In this document: positions 1-4,651 of the stretch, piece by piece
Numbering within the stretch: position 1 is the stretch's first letter
Layout: each line of letters starts with the position of its first letter
Origin: Atopobium sp.
GTDB lineage: Bacteria > Actinomycetota > Coriobacteriia > Coriobacteriales > Atopobiaceae
Reading direction: 5' to 3'
NCBI GenBank assembly: GCA_015258785.1
Contig: JABZHP010000073.1
Location: forward strand, 1 to 5,622
Length of the DNA: 5,622 bases
Translations under genes and position numbers: made by a program
The notes under the pieces: model-generated
The model's input: the letters and a program-made list of their open reading frames with translations, nothing else
Database searches by the model: none
Told to the model about the DNA's origin: nothing

Positions 1-31
1 TTTTAACAGATTATCCGACTTAGGTGTGTTT

Positions 32-77
32 TGAACTGCCTCCCATTTCTCGTGTCCAAGAAATGGGAGGCAGTTCA
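32..77. terminator. Long perfect stem-loop, possible intergenic terminator
   Basis: Positions 32-50 pair without mismatch with 59-77, giving a 19-bp stem around an 8-base loop (CGTGTCCA). Such a stem would be very stable in RNA. No proper T-tract follows directly: the + strand continues ATTTGATG, and the next T-run (CTTTTTA) comes about 15 bases later. The - strand side runs into A residues. It may terminate a gene lying left of the window, act as a processing or protective hairpin, or be a copy of an intergenic palindromic repeat. The hairpin is certain; its role is not. Confidence 0.5.
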
Positions 78-110
78 TTTGATGTGGGGGCTTTTTATGT
101 CTTGCAGCAG

Positions 111-187
111 CTTGACCGCGGGTTGACCCCAGGCTGATCGCTAGTTGGCCGCAACCTAATCGCAGCCCAACCGCAGCCCGATACCGT
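111..187. repeat. Degenerate 11-bp tandem repeat, seven units
   Basis: Cutting the sequence every 11 bases from 111 gives CTTGACCGCGG, GTTGACCCCAG, GCTGATCGCTA, GTTGGCCGCAA, CCTAATCGCAG, CCCAACCGCAG and CCCGATACCGT. The first six agree well with a consensus of about SYTRAYCGCAG; the seventh is weak. Columns 7 and 9 are C in nearly all units. A unit of about one helical turn puts every copy on the same face of the DNA. Since 11 is not a multiple of 3 and no convincing reading frame is present, this does not look like coding repeat. It lies about 60 bp upstream of the promoter-like region of the regulator gene. Confidence 0.6.
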
Positions 188-210
188 TCAAGAAAATTGT
201 CTCAAAAAGT

Positions 211-222
211 GGACAAAAGTCC
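211..222. promoter_or_regulatory. Inverted repeat GGAC-N4-GTCC, candidate operator
   Basis: GGAC (211-214) and GTCC (219-222) form a perfect inverted repeat around AAAA, within TGGAC-N4-GTCCT. The 14-bp geometry matches that of FNR-type sites (TTGAT-N4-ATCAA), but the half-site differs. The same GTCCT/AGGAC core recurs at 274-289, which strengthens both. A longer-spaced repeat, TTGTC (197-201) and GACAA (212-216), overlaps it. The operator role is inferred. Confidence 0.35.
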
Positions 223-245
223 TTATTTTTATTTTAGGGAGCAGG

Positions 246-251
246 TACAAT
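246..251 (+). promoter_or_regulatory. Possible -10 box (TACAAT) of the regulator gene
   Basis: TACAAT differs from TATAAT at one position and lies just after an A+T-rich stretch (222-236). The region 16-18 bases upstream (around 222-229, TTATTT) is a poor -35 match, so the promoter would be weak or activator-dependent. Transcription would begin near 258, giving about 60 bases of leader before GTG 318 and placing the 274-289 inverted repeat just downstream of the start site. Confidence 0.35.
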
Positions 252-273
252 TACTCAAACTTAAGCCAAAACT

Positions 274-289
274 GTCCTGTAATGAGGAC
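274..289. promoter_or_regulatory. Inverted repeat GTCCT-N6-AGGAC, candidate autoregulatory operator
   Basis: GTCCT (274-278) and AGGAC (285-289) are perfect inverted arms separated by six bases. This is the 5-6-5 geometry of classical CRP-type sites (TGTGA-N6-TCACA). It sits between the putative transcription start and the preferred start codon of a Crp/Fnr-family gene, a position suited to repression by blocking elongation. The left arm is 55 bp from the GTCCT at 219-223, about five helical turns. Binding by the adjacent gene product is inferred. Confidence 0.4.
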
Positions 290-307
290 TTACGAAGCAA
301 GAACAGC

Positions 308-312
308 GAGGT
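308..312 (+). promoter_or_regulatory. Shine-Dalgarno GAGGT that decides the regulator start
   Basis: GAGGT lies five bases before GTG 318, an ideal spacing. The in-frame ATG at 282 has no purine-rich ribosome binding site before it and lies inside the 274-289 inverted repeat. This favours GTG 318. Confidence 0.5.
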
Positions 313-317
313 CTCGT

Positions 318-1049
318 GTGAACGTTTTAACCTACCTTGACAGTCTTGACTCCGACGTTCGCAAGAAGATCATCAAATGGGCTTCTCGCGTTCCCGCTAA
401 TCGTCTTTCTCATTGTAGGCAGATTCGTCTTAATTCCGGACAGACCCTTGTCCACATGCTGGACCGCGTTGATAACGTGTACATTCTGTGCCGCGGCACT
501 GTGCGCACTACGTCGCATAATTCCGCAGGTAGCACGTATGTTATCGACGAGTATCGTGCGCCCGTTGCTTTTGGTGAGATGGAAGTTATTAGCGAGAGCC
601 CGTTTTACCTGGGATCGCTCACCGCAACTTCCGGCTGCGAGTTTATTTCGGTTCCACGCGAGGACTACCTGCAGTGGATTCGTTCGGACCCTGAGGCACT
701 TCTCACCCGCTCACGCTGGATTATCAAGAATCTGACGCGTCAGTCTGGTTACGAGCGCAGCCTGCTGACCTGGAGCGGAACCAAGCGCCTGATGTACATG
801 CTTAGTGAGCTGACACGCGATCAGATTCACCGCGGCGTTGTTGAGTGGCCATTTACGGTGCGTCTGACCAGGCAAGAGCTGGCAGACAAGATTGGTACCA
901 GCACAAAGACTGTTGCCCGCGGCATCGACGAGCTTAAGGAGAGGGGCATGGTTTCTGTTCAGCACGGCAAGATTGTCATTACCGAGAGGCAGTTCCAGCG
1001 CCTCGACGACGCAATGAAACACGAGGGAGAATCCCACCTTCTGGACTAA
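318..1049 (+). CDS. Crp/Fnr-superfamily transcriptional regulator
   Basis: A one-component DNA-binding regulator of about 243 residues, near the usual Crp/Fnr length. Numbering from the alternative ATG at 282, a cyclic-nucleotide-binding-like beta-roll spans about residues 45-125 and includes FGEM (97-100). A long dimerisation helix follows (about 130-165), then a winged helix-turn-helix (about 170-235) with LTRQELADKIGTS and recognition helix KTVARGIDELKE. The aligned CRP helix has Arg-Glu-Thr-Val-Gly-Arg; here it is Thr-Lys-Thr-Val-Ala-Arg, so the base-reading Glu is Lys and a different half-site is expected. The only cysteines (45, 70, 119) do not form the FNR cluster pattern, and the CRP Arg-Ser that contacts cAMP is missing, so the signal is unknown. 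It lies upstream of and codirectional with yjjI and probably controls that operon, itself, or both. GTG 318 is preferred over ATG 282 because of its ribosome binding site. Family certain; regulon inferred. Confidence 0.9.
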   Translation: MNVLTYLDSLDSDVRKKIIKWASRVPANRLSHCRQIRLNSGQTLVHMLDRVDNVYILCRGTVRTTSHNSAGSTYVIDEYRAPVAFGEMEVISESPFYLGSLTATSGCEFISVPREDYLQWIRSDPEALLTRSRWIIKNLTRQSGYERSLLTWSGTKRLMYMLSELTRDQIHRGVVEWPFTVRLTRQELADKIGTSTKTVARGIDELKERGMVSVQHGKIVITERQFQRLDDAMKHEGESHLLD

Positions 1050-1085
1050 CCTCTGTACCTGGCACAATGCTTGGGCAAGACCGTT

Positions 1086-1159
1086 CTTCTCGCCCCAGGC
1101 AGCGCGACCGACCTGGCATGACGCGCTTCTCGCGCCACGCCGCACTTGGAACGACCGAC
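1086..1159 (+). repeat. Imperfect duplication with stem-loop in the yjjI leader
   Basis: CTTCTCGCCCCAGGCAGCGC (1086-1105) recurs as CTTCTCGCGCCACGCCGCAC (1126-1145), 16 of 20 matching. Each copy is followed by CGACCGAC (1105-1112 and 1152-1159), so the whole segment looks duplicated with a 40-47 bp offset. Overlapping it, 1115-1125 can pair with 1131-1141 (nine pairs, two A-C mismatches, loop CTTCT). No T-run follows, so it is not a standard terminator. It lies in the 163-bp gap before yjjI, in which I found no convincing promoter. Confidence 0.45.
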
Positions 1160-1212
1160 GTACCCGTCGCAATCACAAACCTGTTTTTGCAGGATAAACG
1201 TAAGGAGCACTA

Positions 1213-2715
1213 ATGAGCGAGTTCATGGACATCATCACTTCCGACAACCTCTCGTACAAGCAGAAGGTTCTGCACCTGGCTCAGGCTGCCGAGAACTCCG
1301 AGCATCCTATCAAGACGACCGCTGAGTTTGATCGTCTTTTTGCAGCTCACGCGCTTGACGACATGTGTGAGGGCAACGCTCCTTACCGTCCTCGCTACAT
1401 CTGCCCTGACTACCAGGTATTTGCTCAGAACGGTTCCGAGTTTTTGCGCTTTGACAAGCCAGAGACCCTTGATGACCTGCTCTGGGGCCTTGCTGCTCTG
1501 TACGACAATGTTCCTTCCGTTACCAGCCGCCCTGTCTACGTTGGCCAGCTGGACAAGATCATTGATCCATTCCTGGAGGGTATGACCGACGCAGAGATTA
1601 AGCCTCGTCTGCGCCGCTTCCTAAACCATATCGACCGCACCGTTGCGAGCGGTTACTGCCACGCAAACATTGGTCCTGAGGACACTCGCGCAGGTAGACT
1701 GCTGCTTGAGGTTGATCGCGAGCTCATGAACGCAGTTCCAAACTTCACTCTCAAGTACGATCCAGAAATCACCTCCGACGAGTTCATGCGCTTGGCAGTT
1801 AAGACCACCATGGTCTGCTCCAACCCTGCTTTTGCTAACCACCACATCCACAAAGAGACCTACCCTGGCGAGTACACCGTCGTAAGCTGCTACAACGTCC
1901 TTCCTATGGGCGGCGGCGCTTACACTTTGAGCCGCGTGCTTCTCCCTGGCCTTGCAAAACTTGCAACCAATGTTGACGACTTCATGAACAACCTGCTGCC
2001 AACCGCAACCGGCGAGGTCCTGAACTTCATGAACGAGCGCGTCCGCTTTATTGTTGAGGATTCCAACTTCTTTGAGACCAGCTTCCTAGCTAAAGAAGGC
2101 CTCATTTCTCGCGAGCGCTTCTGCGGCATGTTTGGCGTTGCCGGCATGAGCGAATGCGTCGCTGAGCTGCTGCATCTTGATGGCAGCCGCACCTACGGCA
2201 AGGATGACGAGGCCAACGAGCTGGCCGATCAGATCATGGTCAAGATTGCCGACCAGGTCAACAGCTTTGACGCCGTCTACTCCGAGGTCTTTGGCGGTCG
2301 CTTTACCCTGCACGCACAGGCTGGCTTCTCCGACCAGCAGGGCGTTACCCCAGGTGTCCGCATTAAGGTTGGCGACGAGCCTGCAAACCTTTACGATCAC
2401 ATTCGCCACAGCGCACGCATGCACCGCTTCTTCAACAGCGGCGTCTCCGACATCTTCCCAGCTGAGCCAACTGCTGAGCGCAACCCAGACGCTGTCGTTG
2501 ACGTGGTCAAGGCCGCATTCTCCATCGACGACAAGTACCTCTCATTCTACAGCTCCGAGGGCGACCTGGTCCGCATTACCGGCTTCCTGGCTAAGCGCTC
2601 CGAGATGAAAAAGTTCCAGTCCGGCGACGTTGTTCTTCAGGACACCGCTCACGACGGCCTGGGCAACTTCACCGCTAACCACCTTGCCGACCGCAAGGTT
2701 CGCATGAGCGACTAG
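1213..2715 (+). CDS. yjjI: YjjI-family glycyl radical enzyme (DUF3029), unknown substrate
   Basis: A 500-residue enzyme of the YjjI branch of the glycyl radical superfamily, cytoplasmic and oxygen-sensitive. The C-terminal RITGF motif (454-458) corresponds to the RV(S/T)GY glycyl radical loop, making Gly457 the radical site, 43 residues from the end as is usual. The likely thiyl residue is Cys226 in SCYNVLPMGGG, reminiscent of the CCVSPM loop of pyruvate formate-lyase. The adjacent-cysteine pair of that enzyme and the Cys-x-Glu of the glycyl radical dehydratases are both absent. At 500 residues it is much shorter than pyruvate formate-lyase (about 760) but normal for YjjI. AAGGAG (1202-1207) precedes ATG 1213. 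yjjW, the activase, follows after 19 bp and is probably cotranscribed. The Crp/Fnr-type gene upstream may regulate it. Family membership is strong; the reaction is not known to me, and nearby deoC hints at deoxyribose metabolism. Confidence 0.93.
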   Translation: MSEFMDIITSDNLSYKQKVLHLAQAAENSEHPIKTTAEFDRLFAAHALDDMCEGNAPYRPRYICPDYQVFAQNGSEFLRFDKPETLDDLLWGLAALYDNVPSVTSRPVYVGQLDKIIDPFLEGMTDAEIKPRLRRFLNHIDRTVASGYCHANIGPEDTRAGRLLLEVDRELMNAVPNFTLKYDPEITSDEFMRLAVKTTMVCSNPAFANHHIHKETYPGEYTVVSCYNVLPMGGGAYTLSRVLLPGLAKLATNVDDFMNNLLPTATGEVLNFMNERVRFIVEDSNFFETSFLAKEGLISRERFCGMFGVAGMSECVAELLHLDGSRTYGKDDEANELADQIMVKIADQVNSFDAVYSEVFGGRFTLHAQAGFSDQQGVTPGVRIKVGDEPANLYDHIRHSARMHRFFNSGVSDIFPAEPTAERNPDAVVDVVKAAFSIDDKYLSFYSSEGDLVRITGFLAKRSEMKKFQSGDVVLQDTAHDGLGNFTANHLADRKVRMSD

Positions 2716-2734
2716 CGAGAAGAGCTGCGTAATC

Positions 2735-3694
2735 GTGACCTGCACTGCAACAGAAACAACTTTGGGAGCATCGCGCGCCGCGACAACGAGCGCCGCGACA
2801 CCGCACCCTGCGGCAACGAGCGACGCGACCAGCAATTCAGGAGCAGCACATCCAACCGGGTGTGTTGCTCCTGTCAACAAGATCATTCCCTTCTCGCTGG
2901 TAGATGGTCCAGGAAGCCGAACTGCCGTCTTCCTCCAAGGCTGCAACATTCGCTGCGCCTACTGCCACAACCCCGAGACCCAGGTAGAGTGCATCTCCTG
3001 CCAGGCATGCGTCAAGCCATGCCCAGCTCACGCCCTGTCCGTGGCTGACGGCAAGGTTGTGTGGGACAACTCCATTTGCATCAACTGCGACAACTGCATC
3101 AAGGTGTGTCAGCACAAATCCACGCCAAAGATTGAGCTGCTCAGCGCAAGAGAGGTGGCCGACCGCTGCATTTCCAACATGCCGTTCATCCGTGGAATCA
3201 CCACTTCAGGCGGCGAATGCATGCTCCGTCCCGACTTCCTCTACGAGCTCTTCACCTACTGCAACGCAGCTGGTCTGAACTGCCTCATCGACTCAAACGG
3301 CACCATCGACTTCACCGAGTACCGCAATCTGCTGGATCTCTCAAGCGGCGTCATGCTTGACGTTAAAGCCTGGGACGATCAATGGTTTGAGCACCTGACC
3401 GGCGAAAATGGCGTCACGGTCCGCAAAAACCTTGCGTTTTTAGCCGAACAAAACAAGCTGGAAGAGGTTCGCGTCATCGTGACCGAAGGCTGGAACGACG
3501 CCGAAGCCGCAGTTGATGGCATTGCTTCAACACTTGGCGAGAAGATCGGGCAGACGCGCATTCGCCTCATGAAGTTCAGGCGCTTTGGCGTGCGTGGACC
3601 GATGGAGAACTCCCCTTCTCCAAGCGACGAGCGTATGCATGCAATTGAGCTGCAAGCCCGCAGCCTGGGCTTTGGCGAGGTTGTCGTCAGCTAG
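2735..3694 (+). CDS. yjjW: YjjW-family glycyl radical enzyme activase (radical SAM)
   Basis: Predicted to cleave S-adenosylmethionine reductively and abstract hydrogen from Gly457 of YjjI. In the 319 residues, the conserved core begins near VNKIIPFSLVDGPG (47-60). The radical-SAM CX3CX2C is Cys70, Cys74 and Cys77 (GCNIRCAYC). A ferredoxin-like insert carries Cys86/89/92/96 and Cys115/118/121/125 for two further 4Fe-4S clusters, the layout of glycyl radical activases. The SAM-binding GGE is 159-161 in ITTSGGEC. Residues 1-46 are an Ala/Thr/Ser-rich extension partly encoded by a 15-bp repeat. It lacks features of a signal peptide and is not part of the family core. GTG 2735 is the only reasonable upstream start; its ribosome binding site is weak (AGAAGAG, ten bases away), suggesting translational coupling to yjjI. 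TTG 2762 is possible but has no better site. No start codon lies near the core boundary. A bidirectional terminator follows. Confidence 0.93.
   Translation: MTCTATETTLGASRAATTSAATPHPAATSDATSNSGAAHPTGCVAPVNKIIPFSLVDGPGSRTAVFLQGCNIRCAYCHNPETQVECISCQACVKPCPAHALSVADGKVVWDNSICINCDNCIKVCQHKSTPKIELLSAREVADRCISNMPFIRGITTSGGECMLRPDFLYELFTYCNAAGLNCLIDSNGTIDFTEYRNLLDLSSGVMLDVKAWDDQWFEHLTGENGVTVRKNLAFLAEQNKLEEVRVIVTEGWNDAEAAVDGIASTLGEKIGQTRIRLMKFRRFGVRGPMENSPSPSDERMHAIELQARSLGFGEVVVS
2776..2835 (+). repeat. Four 15-bp repeats in the 5' end of yjjW
   Basis: Units CGCCGCGACAACGAG (2776-2790), CGCCGCGACACCGCA, CCCTGCGGCAACGAG and CGACGCGACCAGCAA (2821-2835) match the first at 15, 12, 12 and 10 of 15 positions. 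Being a multiple of 3, the repeat encodes a drifting pentapeptide, AATTS-AATPH-PAATS-DATSN, within the low-complexity extension. It probably arose by slippage duplication. Confidence 0.6.
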
Positions 3695-3825
3695 TTGCCA
3701 CGGCGGGTGCGCGATGCCAGCCGCAGCAGACGCGGCGTGAACCGCGATACCAGCAGCGCACGGCATCCGGGTGGTGCAAGCCGCAGCTCGCACGGGTTTC
3801 TCGCCACCCCACTATTCCACAACAA

Positions 3826-3861
3826 AAAACGACCTCGCAGCACATGCCACGAGGTCGTTTT
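3826..3861. terminator. Bidirectional intrinsic terminator between yjjW and deoC
   Basis: AAAACGACCTCG (3826-3837) pairs perfectly with CGAGGTCGTTTT (3850-3861) across a 12-base loop. On the + strand the stem ends in TTTT followed by CATTT; on the - strand it ends in TTTTTTGTT. It can therefore end both the yjjI-yjjW transcript and the convergent deoC transcript. The preceding 3695-3825 is G+C-rich, with no supportable gene. Confidence 0.88.
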
Positions 3862-3909
3862 CATTTATCTATCAGTGAGGTACCAGCCGGCAAACTCCAG
3901 CTCAGCGAG

Positions 3910-4551
3910 CTACTCGGTGACGATAGCGATTCCGCTAGAGCAGCCCAGGCGATCGGCGCCTGCTGCGACCATTGCCTCAGCGTCAGCCTTATTGTGGATG
4001 CCACCGGCAGCCTTAACCTTGCAAATGTCGCCAACAGTCTGCTCCATCAGAGCGACGTCGTGAACAGTTGCGCCACCGGTGCTAAAGCCAGTGCTTGTCT
4101 TGACAAACGCAGCTCCGGCAGCCATGCAATCCTTGCAAGCACGAACGATCTGCTCGTCATCAAGCAGGCAGCACTCCAGGATTACCTTAACGGGCACGGA
4201 GCCGGCGGCCTCGACAACAGCCTTGATATCAGCGATTACGTAGTCGTCATCGCCCGCGACCAGATGGCCGCCGTTGATGACCATGTCAATCTCGGTGGTG
4301 CCATCGGCAACGCTCTGCTTGGCCTCGGCAACCTTAGCTGCAGTTGAAGCGGCACCCAGAGGGAAACCGATGCAGGAAGTAATGCCAACTCCGGAGCCCT
4401 CGAGCTCGGCGTGGGCCAGGGAAACCCAGCAAGAATTGATAGCGACGGTTGCAAACTTATACTGCTTTGCCTCGGCGCAAAGTTTCTTGATGTCCTCAGC
4501 AGTTGCGTTTTGCTTCAAGTTTGTGTGGTCGATAAGGCCGTTGACTTCCAC
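3910..4551 (-). CDS. deoC: Deoxyribose-phosphate aldolase
   Basis: A class I aldolase that splits 2-deoxyribose 5-phosphate into acetaldehyde and glyceraldehyde 3-phosphate, linking deoxynucleoside breakdown to glycolysis. The 213-residue TIM barrel begins with LIDHTNLKQNAT. It carries the Schiff-base lysine Lys151 in FVKTSTGFS, the proton-relay pair Asp89 (TEIDMVIN) and Lys180 (VKAAGGI), and the phosphate-binding end RLGCSSGIAIV. The start is GTG; AAGGAG on the - strand at 4558-4563 lies six bases away, and no better in-frame start exists. It converges on yjjW across the shared terminator, so it is not in that operon. After its TAG stop the frame stays open for 14 codons of sensible sequence (LAELEFAGWYLTDR) to TAA at 3865-3867, suggesting a recently acquired stop. 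No other deo genes are in the window. Confidence 0.96.
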   Translation of the reverse strand: MEVNGLIDHTNLKQNATAEDIKKLCAEAKQYKFATVAINSCWVSLAHAELEGSGVGITSCIGFPLGAASTAAKVAEAKQSVADGTTEIDMVINGGHLVAGDDDYVIADIKAVVEAAGSVPVKVILECCLLDDEQIVRACKDCMAAGAAFVKTSTGFSTGGATVHDVALMEQTVGDICKVKAAGGIHNKADAEAMVAAGADRLGCSSGIAIVTE

Positions 4552-4598
4552 GATTTTCTCCTTCAGGCCGTGCGATTATGAGCGGTTTGTGCCCCTCT

Positions 4599-4604
4599 AT
4601 TGTA
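4599..4604 (-). promoter_or_regulatory. Possible -10 box of deoC
   Basis: Read on the - strand this is TACAAT, about 48 bases upstream of the GTG start, giving a leader of roughly 40 bases. No good -35 box lies 16-18 bases upstream (around ACATCT). CATAAT nearer the gene (about 4574-4579) is an alternative. It falls in the 91-bp gap between deoC and the next - strand gene, so deoC probably has its own promoter. Confidence 0.3.
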
Positions 4605-4628
4605 CGGCAAGCGGCGCATAAAAGATGT

Positions 4629-4651
4629 GTCAGCTGGTTTTGCTACCTGAC
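4629..4651 (-). terminator. Weak hairpin overlapping the stop of the nuclease-fold-like gene
   Basis: GTCAG and CTGAC arms (4629-4633 and 4647-4651), with partly pairing GGT/ACC inside, form a short stem that includes the stop codon of the upstream - strand gene. A few bases later the - strand reads CTTTTAT. It could be a weak terminator separating that gene from deoC, but the stem is short and bulged. Confidence 0.25.

Noticed and set aside
111..187. CRISPR array
   Set aside because: The units are 11 bp, contiguous and degenerate, with no spacers and no cas genes.
282..317. ATG 282 as the start of the Crp/Fnr gene
   Set aside because: It has no ribosome binding site and lies inside an inverted repeat; GTG 318 has GAGGT at five bases. 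Leaderless use of ATG 282 cannot be fully excluded.
1025..1035. GGGA-GAA-TCCC mini-hairpin near the regulator stop as terminator
   Set aside because: It has only four base pairs, lies within the coding end, and has no T-run.
711..1172. Long - strand open frame (153 codons) opposite the regulator
   Set aside because: It is antisense to the helix-turn-helix end of a clear Crp/Fnr gene, and its translation shows no domain or good ribosome binding site.
2177..2608. + strand open frame of 143 codons inside yjjI
   Set aside because: It is rich in Ser, Thr, Ala and Arg, as expected from a shifted reading of yjjI, and has no recognisable domain.
3720..3736. GCCGC/GCGGC hairpin after yjjW as terminator
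   Set aside because: A five-pair stem without T-tract in generally G+C-rich DNA; the strong terminator at 3826-3861 explains the 3' end.
3844..4347. + strand open frame of 167 codons opposite deoC
   Set aside because: It is the antisense shadow of a well conserved aldolase, and it starts inside the terminator hairpin.
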